Positions 9,368-17,370 of a stretch of DNA of 19,623 nucleotides are shown here, in pieces. Within the stretch, counting starts at the first letter, position 1; each line of letters opens with the position of its first letter. The translations under genes and the position numbers were made by a program. The stretch is from Acanthaster planci (Eukaryota; Echinodermata; Asteroidea; Valvatida; Acanthasteridae). The stretch covers positions 2,876,143-2,895,765 of the forward strand of contig NW_019091357.1 in the NCBI RefSeq assembly GCF_001949145.1. The letters are read 5' to 3'. The notes beneath the pieces are model-generated. The model was not told the origin of the DNA. It worked only from the letters and a program-made list of their open reading frames with translations, and searched no databases.

Positions 9368-9986
9368 GTGAGTACTATTTCTGTGTATTTTAGGAGTGCA
9401 CCTTTAAATGTCCACAATGTTACTCATTATTTGTCTTAATCAAATAGACCACATTCATGGGGAATTCATGTTTTTATCTTGTTCCCTGAATTTACCACAC
9501 TCAATGTAGTCTGTTAAATGGTGTGGTGCCAGACTATTTTGTGTTCCAAGGCTCCCTTTCAGGTTTTCTTTTAACCCCTTAACGCCGGGATTCTTTTGAC
9601 CGGGATTCTTTTGACTGCGACTGCTGGGCTGCAGTGCAAAGCTCTGTCCAGCAGCAGGCCTACAATGAAACCGCAGCTGCATGGTGAATAGAATGCATGT
9701 GTGGTATGCACTAATCAGCACACAAAGCCGCGGCTGTCGAGTTCCCGGTGCGAAGGGGTAAATGTGGCTTAAAACATTTAGATATAATTCATTACAAATT
9801 TTAAATTTTTGTAAACAAAACCTGGCAGGAATTTGGTTTAAAATTTTATTTTGCCACTGTTGCTTTTACTCTCTGGTTCCCAAAATGAAAAGTTTCACAT
9901 CACTTTCAATTCAAGATGGCCGACACATGCCATACCGTCTATTGTTCTGAATGTTATGTAAAAGATCTTCCTGTTTTCTTTTTCAG
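9368..9986. other. Intron 9 with MITE candidate
   Basis: Intron of 619 nt between the last FN3 exon and the microexon. It contains the terminal-inverted-repeat element at 9571-9763. The rest is AT-rich without recognised structure. Confidence 0.7.
9571..9763. mobile_element. Small TTAA-flanked inverted-repeat element (MITE candidate)
   Basis: The left end reads TTAACCCCTTAACGCCGGGA and the right end, inverted, reads TTTACCCCTTCGCACCGGGA, an imperfect terminal inverted repeat of about 20 bp. The left end carries TTAA directly outside CCC; the right end shows a decayed form (GGGGTAAA). TTAA targets with CCC-starting ends are typical of piggyBac-type elements, so a non-autonomous piggyBac-like MITE is possible. 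The interior is GC-richer than the surrounding intron, with a CTGCTGG/CCAGCAG hairpin and no coding capacity. Confidence 0.55.
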
Positions 9987-10007
9987 AGAGAGTCAAGCTT
10001 CCTACAC
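9987..10007 (+). CDS. Exon 10: 21-nt linker microexon
   Basis: A 21-nt segment lies between a strong acceptor (CTTTTTCAG) and a strong donor (CAC|GTGAGT). Read in the required phase 1 it encodes RVKLPT flanked by two split codons, with no stop. It is symmetric (phase 1 to 1), so inclusion or skipping both keep the frame between FN3 domain 9 and PLAT1. The basic sequence differs from the acidic insert before it. No homology supports it, only splice consensus, phase and position, so transcript evidence would be decisive. It may be an optional cassette. Confidence 0.6.
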
Positions 10008-10448
10008 GTGAGTACATAATTAATCTCAAATTTACAAATTCCTTTGAAAGCCTAGTCAAACTGAGACCAGCTGAGTTTTCTCAGTCAGAAAGGGAATTCT
10101 TACCGAGGAATATGTGGTGTAATGAAATGGATACATTCTCATTATAAACAGAGTTTAAACTTCTGCTCCAAAGGCAAAGCTGCCATAAACAGAGGACTTT
10201 GTAACCTCCCCATCACAAGTTAGGGGGGGAAACAAGGATTCTTGTTAGTTAAATTTTCTAAAAGATTTTTCAGGAAAAAGTTTTGAAGGAAAAGCATTAC
10301 CTACAGGGAATGACACATACATCAGAAGGGTTTCCCATATGGTAGCTAACTCTATAGGCAGAAGTAAGGTGGAAACCTCCAAGATGAGTTTTGGAGAGTG
10401 GCATAGGAGGATTTTGGTTAGCTGGCGTGACGATTTGATTGGTTGCAG
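10008..10448. other. Intron 10, no distinct element
   Basis: Intron of 441 nt with nothing recognised apart from a G-run near 10225. A minus-strand frame of about 100 codons across 10245-10547 overlaps exon 11 and is judged a shadow. Confidence 0.7.
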
Positions 10449-10615
10449 AGGGTGAATGGAAGCTGTGGATATCCACCGACGAAGACTCCAAGCCACCTCA
10501 CAACGCTCGTGCTCACATCGTCGTCTACGGCGAGAAGGGCATGTCACCTCCTATAATGCTGACTGAGGAAGAGGAACATGCGTACTTCCAGGCCGGAAAC
10601 ACGGATGAATTCAAG
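10449..10615 (+). CDS. Exon 11: PLAT1, first part
   Basis: Encodes strands at the start of PLAT domain 1: GEWKLWISTDED, then ARAHIVVYGEKG, then YFQAGNTDEFK. The W-x-x-x-I-x-T start, the IxxYGEKG turn and F-AG--DEF are standard PLAT/LH2 landmarks. The usual TGD loop is altered here to TDEDSKPPHN. Phase is 1 in and 0 out; the exon is 167 nt. The donor AAG|GTGGAG is weak, but the next exon begins with ISVGDIGD, which restores the PLAT consensus exactly. Reading past it gives a stop within eight codons. PLAT1 as a whole (exons 11-13) is 129 residues. Confidence 0.85.
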
Positions 10616-11005
10616 GTGGAGCTTTTACTTAGAGGATGACATTGATTTCACATTCTCAGACTGTTTGCTTTTCTTTCAGTTTTTGCCATTAAGGGTTGCT
10701 GAATAAGATGTGACGAATTAGGATATTTGAAAAGAAAACATTGAGGTTACTATACCAAGAGCCCACCCAAAAGAATCATGCAGCATCACCAACTCATTCA
10801 CAGTTCAAAATTTCAAATGGATTTTTGTCCCCTTTGTAAGCACGTGCATCTTTGAAGACATGTTAAAAGAAGTGCTCTCGGCCTGTTGCCGTGACGATTT
10901 CGTTTGAAGATACAGATGGAACTAATCATTGCTGAAACTTACCGTCGCTGACTCATTTTGAAACATGAAAGTTAAGCTCGAGTGTAACGACTCATTTTGC
11001 TGCAG
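10616..11005. other. Intron 11, no distinct element
   Basis: Intron of 390 nt following the weak GTGGAG donor; its acceptor is TTTTGCTGCAG. Nothing else is recognised. Confidence 0.7.
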
Positions 11006-11092
11006 ATCAGTGTTGGTGACATAGGAGACATCTACAAGATTCGCATTGGTCACGATGACGACACCGAATGGCAGGGTTGGCACCTGAAGCAG
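11006..11092 (+). CDS. Exon 12: PLAT1, middle part
   Basis: An 87-nt phase 0-0 exon encoding ISVGDIGDIYKIRIGHDDD and then WQGWHLKQ. The LGxxxKIRIGHDN-like stretch with a following W is the most conserved segment of PLAT domains. It has the same length and phases as exon 19, the matching exon of PLAT3, which argues that PLAT1 and PLAT3 are duplicates. The donor GTACAT lies in a palindromic ACATGTACATGCATG stretch. Confidence 0.88.
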
Positions 11093-11683
11093 GTACATGT
11101 ACATGCATGCGCGACAGGCCTCAGGAATGGTCCCAGACTTGACCAACTTCTTTAAAACTTCACTGTGGCTCTAACTGCTGCTGTGAAAATCCCACCTTAA
11201 CCCTCGAAAATCCTTTTCTGCAAAGTGGAGGAATTTGGAGGATTCAGGGAGTATGGCAAAAGTGCATTGCTGATTTTGAAGAATGCCATACGCGAAGGTC
11301 GTGGATTAGACCTTATGTTGTTTGTGCTCAGTCAAACACAAATTCAGCCCGATATTTCTTTTGAATCAACTGCACAGCTCAAGAGTGCCATTCGCACTGC
11401 CTCAACATAATGATAGGAATTGCTGGAGGATTTTGAAGGATTCGGGCAGTTAGGCACACCTCCAAATGACACTTTCATGAAATTTTGGAGGATTTGGGCT
11501 GAATGCAATTTTGAAAATCGTAGGATTTCGGAGGATTCAGGATGGTTCCTAGTAAAAGGGCCTAGGGAGTTGGGGTTTTAATGATGCAGTCTTGGAAAGA
11601 GATGAGTGTATTTTCTCAAGGTGAAGGGTTTTCTGTACAGATTGCATCATAGAGAATTTGTTTTGTTTTTCTCACACAACTAG
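11093..11683. other. Intron 12 with recurring GGAGGATT motifs
   Basis: Intron of 591 nt. The octamer GGAGGATT occurs at 11237, 11425, 11487 and 11530, with several near-matches, giving a purine-rich diffuse repeat over about 300 bases. It may be a decayed element. No exon is supported; the 61-codon frame at 11225-11410 derives from this composition. Confidence 0.6.
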
Positions 11684-11816
11684 GTGAAGATGGTGGACCA
11701 GCATTCGGAGGAGGAGTTGGTGTTTGAGTTTGACCGCTGGATGTCACGGCAGGAGGACGACTTTGACGTCGTGCGCGAGCTGCCGGCTGTCCGGGAGGGT
11801 CAGGAGACACTGTCAG
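11684..11816 (+). CDS. Exon 13: PLAT1, last part
   Basis: Encodes VKMVDQHSEEELVFEFDRWM followed by SRQEDD and a tail ending in REGQETLS. The V-x-V strand, F-FDRWMS and an acidic turn match the end of a PLAT domain, where F-C--WL is usual. The cysteine of that motif is replaced by D. Phase is 0 in and 1 out; length is 133 nt, equal to exon 20 of PLAT3. The acceptor is CACACAACTAG and the donor CAG|GTAACC. Confidence 0.87.
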
Positions 11817-12058
11817 GTAACCGTGGCAACATACTGTGAAGGCATCGCAGTCAAAAGAAATTCACGTTCTTTGAATCATGCGCACAGTTGAGCAATTAAT
11901 GTCCAGTTTGACACAAGTGATGTGTCCTTGCTCAGCTCCCATGGGTTGACTACGCAGCACCCTCTGTTGTTCATGCATACGCTCAATAGCATCTTCTTGC
12001 GTTGTATCTCGTCTAATTGGTTTTTGTTTCTTGCAATAATTTTTTGGTTGGTTTCTAG

Positions 12059-12213
12059 TCAATGTCTACCGCGTCTGTGTATCCACTGGGGATCACTGGG
12101 CAGCCTTCACGGATGCTAAGATGTGGGTTGTTCTTCACGGTGAGCGCGGCGACACAGGCAAGAGAGTCCTGTACCAGTCGCTGAATAATCCTGTCAAATA
12201 CATGAAAGGACAG
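12059..12213 (+). CDS. Exon 14: PLAT2, first part
   Basis: Encodes VNVYRVCVSTGDHW, then AKMWVVLHGERGDTGKR and a tail YMKGQ. This is the most typical LOXHD1-like PLAT start in the gene: VxVxTGD, a V-L-GERGDTGKR loop and L--S. Phase is 1 in, 0 out; length is 155 nt; donor CAG|GTAAGT is strong. The acceptor TTTCTAG has a T-rich tract. PLAT2 (exons 14-16) is 123 residues. Confidence 0.9.
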
Positions 12214-12344
12214 GTAAGTCAACCTGACCCACTACACACCTGATAAGCACATTAGCTTTTTCAGTGGCGGAAGTATGCTGTAGTTAATAGACCCTTGTCC
12301 AAGGGTCAGGTGGTAACAAACGATCAGAAGTTCACGTAAGTCCA

Positions 12345-12464
12345 ACATTGGCAAATATTGTCACATTGGCAAATATTGTCACATTGGCAAATGTTGTCAC
12401 ATTGGCAAATATTGTCACATTGGCAAATATTGTCACATTGGCAAATATTGTCACATTGGCAAAT
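12345..12464. repeat. 18-bp minisatellite, 6.7 copies
   Basis: The unit ACATTGGCAAATATTGTC is repeated head to tail six times (12345-12452), then a 12-nt partial copy. Only the third copy differs, with G for A in the AATATT core. Near-perfect identity indicates recent expansion, and copy number is likely variable between individuals. Confidence 0.95.
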
Positions 12465-13086
12465 TTCTGACAGACAAGCGAATTGACCGTTCTGGTGATT
12501 TGCCGATTTTTATCTCACAAAATGAAGTATAGGTTTGACAGCAGTGTTGCTCATGGAGCCCAAAATACAAATCAAGAAATGATTTCAAAGACCAAACGTG
12601 TATCTTTTATACACAGAGATCAAAAGTGGTTTGAATTAAATAAAGAAAACAAGCACGCAATAACTGCTTAACTGGAAACATGTTTTTCTCAAAAACAGTG
12701 GAATTTCATATTTTGTCAGTTTGTCAGGCATGCAACGATATGCTGTCCATGTGTTGACTGATGTCAGACCATGCTCCTACCCAGACTTGGCCATTTTGTC
12801 TCTGGCATGTATTTCCTACGATGGATGGGTCCTAGATCCATGCCCCGTTCTCAGCAGTGAATCTGGGCATTTACAATGTAAATGAGAAAAACGATTCACA
12901 GCCGGAGTAACTATAAACTGATGGAATGAGCTGCAGAATTGAAACTACGGCAGAAACAGAGACTGGAAATTCATGCGTGCCGTTTTTGCACCTCCCAAGG
13001 GAGTTACCCATTCTCCTGTTTTACTATTCTCCATGAAATTCGTTGCGGTGGGACATCGCTGCAGTGTTTCAGTCGAAACCATCATA

Positions 13087-13134
13087 AGACCAGACACAAG
13101 ACCAGTCACAAGACCAGACACAAGACCAGTCACA
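13087..13134. repeat. 12-bp tandem repeat with inverted relative downstream
   Basis: Four 12-nt units alternate AGACCAGACACA and AGACCAGTCACA, forming two 24-nt higher-order copies. About 100 bases downstream, 13234-13254 resembles the same sequence in reverse complement, so the segment may form a hairpin. Confidence 0.85.
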
Positions 13135-13403
13135 AGTATCAGCGTGAACAATGACAAAGGAATGCCTTTGTTGCAGTTCATTTGAATAGCTTGTGACTTG
13201 AATTCAGACGGGAGGTCTCGTGCTGATCTGGTGCTGGTCTGGTGTGGTCTTGTGAAGGTCTTAAGTGGTCTCAACTACAACACTGCATTGCTGTTTACAC
13301 GGCAGTTTTGGAATAGCCCGCAAAGTCTCTTGATCTCAGGCGCCCGAAACGATAAACACAAGTTGCCAGAGGCATCACTGTTTGCATGCTGTTGTTTTGT
13401 CAG

Positions 13404-13482
13404 ATGGATGAATTCAAGGTGGAGGCAGTGTCATTGGGCGAGGTGTCTATGGTGGAAATCGGACATGACGGCGTGGGCTATG
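13404..13482 (+). CDS. Exon 15: PLAT2, middle part
   Basis: A 79-nt exon encoding MDEFKVEAVSLGEVSMVEIG, then HDGVGYG. DEF-VEAVSLGE-----IGHD is the PLAT core. Phase is 0 in, 1 out. The 3' border differs from that of PLAT1 and PLAT3, where the exon runs further to the residues WHxxQ and ends in phase 0. Here it stops about seven residues earlier. The donor TATG|GTACAA is moderate. The joined product HDGVGYGAGIFIDSVTV aligns without gaps to the same segment of PLAT3, which supports the junction. Confidence 0.82.
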
Positions 13483-13951
13483 GTACAACATTTCATTTCT
13501 TGAGAAGTAGTTAACCTGTCACGTTTTGTTTGTTACATGACTGATCAAATCTGGGCCCAATTCAGTGGATTCAAAGAAAATGGTTAATTTTCGTACTATT
13601 AAGTAAAAACCTGTCACAAGTCACGAGTTAGTTTTTTTTTTAGGGTAGCTCAGCAAATCTGTGACTTTAGACCATGTGCTAATGGATGGTGCCTGGAATT
13701 GTCACTTCTAATTCAAGCAGAAATGCTTTGTTCACGTCGTACTGTAATTCAGAACCAGGGTTCTGTGTTTTCTTTGCAAGCACATGATTTTCTTATTTGT
13801 GGACCAGATGAGGGAACATCGCTCTTTGCTATTGTTGCAAGTCAGGGTTCATTAAATTCCTTTCATTAGCTCTGATTTTTCATCTCAGATGGAACATTCA
13901 TTCACGGAGATGCTTGATTGGCTTAATTGGTTTTTTTTTTTGGTTAATCAG
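13483..13951. other. Intron 15, no distinct element
   Basis: Intron of 469 nt ending in a long T-run before the TTAATCAG acceptor. Nothing else is recognised. Confidence 0.7.
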
Positions 13952-14086
13952 GTGCCGGCATTTTCATCGACTCTGTTACCGTCCGCGAAAGCGAGGCGGC
14001 GGACAAGGAGTACCTGTTTGCATGCCACAGCTGGCTGGACGACCACATGGAAGACAGACAGACAAGCAGACAGCTCCAACTACTCG
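13952..14086 (+). CDS. Exon 16: PLAT2, last part
   Basis: Encodes GAGIFIDSVTVRESEAADKE, then YLFACHSWLDD and a tail RQTSRQLQLL. The F-C--WLDD signature and the following R-L residues are typical PLAT endings. Phase is 1 at both ends and length 135 nt. The position after HD that is usually tryptophan is isoleucine here (GIFIDSV). The longest listed frame over this region is in another frame; the correct one lacks a start codon, as expected of an internal exon. Confidence 0.87.
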
Positions 14087-14411
14087 GTAAATGTCAGGCT
14101 AGTGACTCATCAGATCTCTGCTGCCGAGATCGGGCTGCCTCATTGGTCGAGAACTGCTGAAGTTCATCAATAAATTATGCTACTCTTACCTCGAGGAAAT
14201 CTTATCGCCCACGATGTACCGGGTTGGTTTTGAACCAGGGTCACCCAGACATGGTTGGCAAGGAGCAAGCACCCCACTGTGTTTGTCTGTGAGATAGAAT
14301 GTTGCAATCTGTGCCGTGGGATAGAACGGTACTCTTGCAAGTCAAGTGCTCTACTGTTGTATTGAGGAGTGATCCTTGTTCAGTATTTCTTGTTTTTTTC
14401 TTTTCTGTCAG
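14087..14411. other. Intron 16, carries a tRNA-like dimer
   Basis: Intron of 325 nt, about half of it occupied by the minus-strand tRNA-like element at 14213-14365. Its acceptor is TTTTCTGTCAG. Confidence 0.7.
14213..14365 (-). mobile_element. Dimeric tRNA-like SINE remnant
   Basis: On the minus strand two tRNA-like segments lie in tandem. The first (about 14365 to 14310) reads CAGTAGAGCACTTGACTTGC and continues AAGAGTACCGTTCTATCC. It resembles the D-arm, anticodon arm and B box of an alanine-type tRNA, with TGC in the loop. The second (about 14281 to 14213) reads CACAGTGGGGTGCTTG for an A-box-like start and GGTTCAAAACC for a B box about 35 bases on. Both are degenerate, so neither is a functional tRNA gene. 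Two tRNA-like units in a row fit a dimeric SINE or two nested insertions. Confidence 0.6.
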
Positions 14412-14456
14412 GTGTGCGGCCAATTGTATCCGACAGTAACGATGAGCCAACCCAAG
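14412..14456 (+). CDS. Exon 17: 15-residue linker between PLAT2 and PLAT3
   Basis: A 45-nt exon, phase 1 at both ends, with a strong acceptor (TTTTCTGTCAG) and donor (CAAG|GTAAGG). It encodes VRPIVSDSNDEPTQ plus split glycine codons. It has no domain and acts as a spacer. As a symmetric cassette it could be skipped without loss of frame. Confidence 0.78.
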
Positions 14457-14732
14457 GTAAGGATACCTCCGAGGTTTTTTGCCAACTCTAACTTTTTGAT
14501 ATTCCGCCATGCAGTCTTGTCACGGTCGACAAGAGTTTCCAAATCTTGCAACCAAAGGAATCAGTTGGATTTGTCAGATCTGTAACTAGACAATCATTTG
14601 TAGACATGCCAACCAGACTCTGAAGAAGATGATACCTTGATGGGACATTTCATTTGACAGATCTTGCGTCATGAGCGATTTCCGGATCCATTCACTATTA
14701 TGAATGATGCAAGCATTATTCTCTTTGGTTAG

Positions 14733-14896
14733 ACTCTGCGGACACTAGCTGGAAGGTCATAGTTCAGACCAGCGACCTCGAGAATGCAGGGACTACGTCC
14801 AACGTCTACCTGACTGTGTTTGGAGACAGCGGCCGATCCCCGAGTCACACCCTGCAGGGGAAGACACTGGACACCAACACTGAGCAGGAATTTGAT
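14733..14896 (+). CDS. Exon 18: PLAT3, first part
   Basis: Encodes TSWKVIVQTSDLENAGT, then SNVYLTVFGDSGRS, then TEQEFD. W-V-V-T-D---AGT-SNVYLTVFGD is a very good PLAT consensus. Phase is 1 in, 0 out; 164 nt. The acceptor TTTGGTTAG has a short pyrimidine tract; the donor is GAT|GTATGT. PLAT3 (exons 18-20) is 128 residues. Confidence 0.9.
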
Positions 14897-15282
14897 GTAT
14901 GTTGACAAATGGAGCCTTGTGTCTGTAGCAGCTTGGATCATTGCCTTAGAGGGGCGGGGTTTAGGGCTGAGGAGAGGGAGTTACATACTGATCGTCATTG
15001 CTACTTCCAACATTCTAATAACCCCTAGGTACACGTTGGAACCCAAAAAATAGTTGGAGAATGATTGGTTTAAGGGTATTTTCCATTTATATTCGAGAGT
15101 AAGGTGTTTGCTCGAAGCCCCAACAGACATAGTGCAAATATCCAAAAACAGAGATAATCAAAAAGGCTTTCTGTGCCTTGGCTGTATCCAAAGAGGAAGT
15201 AATTTGGGAAATCATTACCTATTCAATTATGTATCGGCTATTCCACTGCGATGTGTATTTTTGTTTACCTTTGTCACACCAG
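14897..15282. other. Intron 18, no distinct element
   Basis: Intron of 386 nt with nothing recognised. Open frames here have no domain features. Confidence 0.7.
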
Positions 15283-15369
15283 GTTGATTTGGGTGATATC
15301 GGGGAGGTTGCCAAGATCCGTCTGGAGCACGACAACTCTGGTGACAGCCCAGCTTGGCACGTGCAGCAG
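15283..15369 (+). CDS. Exon 19: PLAT3, middle part
   Basis: An 87-nt phase 0-0 exon encoding VDLGDIGEVAKIRLEHDNSG, then PAWHVQQ. LGxxGEVAKIRLxHDNSG followed by W is the canonical PLAT core. It is the same length and phase as exon 12 and about half its residues are identical, so the two are likely copies. Confidence 0.92.
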
Positions 15370-15940
15370 GTAACTGTTGATATTGACAACCTCCGCGCCT
15401 CAGCAAGGGATTGCTTGATTTCACACAGTCACAGTGTCATGCTAGAGCGACTCCCTAGAGCACTCGGGGCCAGTTTTGTCTGGAATGTAGGGTTTCTTTC
15501 ACGTGGGCACCCAGCGTCTGGTTGAAACTGTTCCTTCCCCCTCCCCCCCAACTGGCCTCTCTTCTCTCTGCCAGCGAGGGGGCACTCTTGCTCGAAGGAG
15601 TTGGGGAACGTGCCTGGTTTTTGGGAAGAAGGGAATATGGAAATTAATTATCAGTTGAACGGCTTATTGGTTCAAGATCTCATAAAGTTTATAGATAATG
15701 TGCTGAATACTCTTTGGCAGAAACTGAAAAAAATTATGCATAGCGTATATTTTGCAATGGGTCTGCATTTAGATTTTTGTTGTTAACGTGACTTCCTAGA
15801 GCCTAGTTTGTCAAAAGGACTGTTCTCCATTGTGTGTATAGTTGATAGCTGTTAACAGAAAGGTGTGATTATTGAATCAAAGGAAAGGGTTCCGGTGGGC
15901 TTCAGATTGGACGTGACGCGTGATTGGTTTATCCCTGCAG
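15370..15940. other. Intron 19, with strong decoy acceptor
   Basis: Intron of 571 nt. A C-rich tract (15537-15550) followed by TTCTCTCTGCCAG ends at 15574 and looks like a real acceptor. The only in-phase donor after it (GTTTTT at about 15617) is poor, so no exon is called. Nothing else is recognised. Confidence 0.65.
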
Positions 15941-16073
15941 GTGCGACTGGTCCACGCGGCTAAGCCTGAGCTGGTGTTCCAAGTCAACACCTGGCTGTCG
16001 TCCGACCAGGGCGACAATCCCAGCACCGTAAAGGAGGTGGCTGCCATCAGGGCCGGTGTGGATCCCCTGCCAG
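15941..16073 (+). CDS. Exon 20: PLAT3, last part
   Basis: Encodes VRLVHAAKPELVFQVNTWLS, then SDQGDN and a tail IRAGVDPLP. VxLV, F-V-TWLS and the acidic D-GD turn match the PLAT end; the cysteine before W is missing. Phase 0 in, 1 out; 133 nt, the same as exon 13. Acceptor TTTATCCCTGCAG is strong. Confidence 0.88.
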
Positions 16074-16546
16074 GTATGGGCGCCAGGCAAGGCCCGTTTT
16101 CCAATATCCTCCTGGCTCGGTGGCCGGCTTTCTCCCTATCTCAGACACCAGGATACTGTTTCAAAAGCTTGTGTTTCGGAAATGTCCGAATTGACTGGTT
16201 ACGGCTGGGGTTGGTGCACACGGCAGTGGAAAGTGGTTTAAGCGGCTAGCCAGTGGCTTCCCATAGGTGCAGGCATTGTACCTAGTCACAGCCGTAACTT
16301 TCGGCCCAATCTTTTCTCTCACCAATTGGCAACGTAGTGCCCTCTGTAGCATGTGCACAAAGCCAGTGCCATTGAAACAGTGCTTATTTGATCATATTTT
16401 AGCCAAAGCTTTTGTTCTGTTTTTCTGCTCGTCCGACCAGTTGTTGCCAGAAACCTTTGTGCTCAAAAGTTGCCAAGACTTAAAAGAGGTAACTATTTTA
16501 CTAAACTAAGCACTTTTATTAATTTTTATACTTGGGATTTTTTTAG
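16074..16546. other. Intron 20, with possible cassette exon
   Basis: Intron of 473 nt between PLAT3 and PLAT4. It contains the candidate 48-nt exon at 16441-16488 listed separately. No repeat is recognised. Confidence 0.6.
16441..16488 (+). CDS. Candidate 16-residue cassette exon between PLAT3 and PLAT4
   Basis: The segment follows a good pyrimidine tract (TTTTTCTGCTCGTCCGACCAG) only in outline and ends at AGAG|GTAACT. In the required phase 1 it is open over its full 48 nt and encodes VARNLCAQKLPRLKR between split codons, phase 1 to 1. Its size and place parallel the linker exon 17 between PLAT2 and PLAT3. It has no homology support and chance is possible, so I leave it out of the main model. 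Confidence 0.35.
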
Positions 16547-16704
16547 TGGTGAATTACACAGTGCAAGTCCAAATCAGGGAAGATCCGGATAGCGCATCGA
16601 CAAACCCCGACCTCTCCATAGCGCTGGCGGGCGAGGCAGGAGAGATGGCTAAATGGGAACTGATCAGGACAGGCAAGCCAGTCTGCGAAGATGGCAAGGT
16701 CAAG
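16547..16704 (+). CDS. Exon 21: PLAT4, first part
   Basis: Encodes VVNYTVQVQIREDPDSAST, then PDLSIALAGEAGEMAKWELI and a tail GKVK. The Y-V-V start, LSIALAGE strand and W-L pattern fit PLAT, but this is the most diverged of the four: the TGD loop is replaced by REDPDS. Phase 1 in, 0 out; 158 nt. Acceptor GATTTTTTTAG and donor AAG|GTAAGG are good. Confidence 0.83.
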
Positions 16705-17370
16705 GTAAGGAGACAAAGCTGTGATCAAATTCAAGGTTGGGCTTGAAGTCAAGAAGCAGCCGGAAGGCCTTGGCCTCAAAAGTTAGCCAGCTTACATCCA
16801 CTTTGCATGTAATAGTCCTCTGACTGCTCCAAGGCCGTTTATAATTTGCCAGTCCTTCCTTCTGGCCACACATCCGGGTGTGCCGACTGACCACCCGGCT
16901 GGCCACCAAAAAAAGGTGCCAAGTTGTTAGCCTATTGGTCACTTGACTGGCCGCTGCTGTTACTTCTGGCAACAAAACCGTGGATTCCTGAAGCTCCTCA
17001 ACAGTTCATAATTCGGAACAAAATCTTCACCGAAATGATATTGAGAAAAAAAAAGTCCTTGAAGCGGAAAAACCCAGAGAAGATTGCGGGCCAAATGTCA
17101 TAACGATGAGCAAAAAAAAGCAATCCAAACTATAGAATCCCCAGTGGGATTTGAACTCTGGTCGTGCATGCGGAGCTTTTTAGTAGGGAAAGTACCACTG
17201 CTTTAATCTTATTCCAAACCCATGCAAATCCCCCACCCTTTACCCGTTACTAACCACCCAACCGGCCAGCTTTGCCAATACAATGCCCAACTGGCCTTCC
17301 CTCGGTCCAGCTCACTAGCCATTCGGTTGACCCTCGGGATACTTCAATACTTCACCTCTGTTGCTCGTAG
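16705..17370. other. Intron 21, with tRNA-like remnant
   Basis: Intron of 666 nt. It carries the minus-strand tRNA-like sequence at 17140-17212, and repeated CTGGCC/GGCCAG words on both sides of it, which may belong to the same decayed insertion. Confidence 0.6.
17140..17212 (-). repeat. tRNA-like remnant (SINE fragment)
   Basis: On the minus strand a TTAAAGCAGTGGTACTTTCC segment resembles an A box and D-arm, and GAGTTCAAATCCCAC resembles a B box and T-arm, at the expected tRNA spacing of about 35 bases. Stems are poorly paired, so it is a tRNA pseudogene or SINE head. Confidence 0.55.

Larger units (their letters stand above)
12214..13403. other. Intron 14, longest intron, with two tandem repeats
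   Basis: This 1190-nt intron inside PLAT2 holds an 18-bp minisatellite (12345-12464) and a 12-bp repeat block (13087-13134) with an inverted relative at 13234-13254. Several open frames across 12483-13503 have no recognised domains and come from repeat or neutral sequence. Confidence 0.75.

Noticed and set aside
15575-15616. Possible 42-nt exon in intron 19 after a very strong pyrimidine tract and acceptor
   Set aside because: It would insert 14 residues into the conserved PLAT3 core, and its donor (GTTTTT) is poor.
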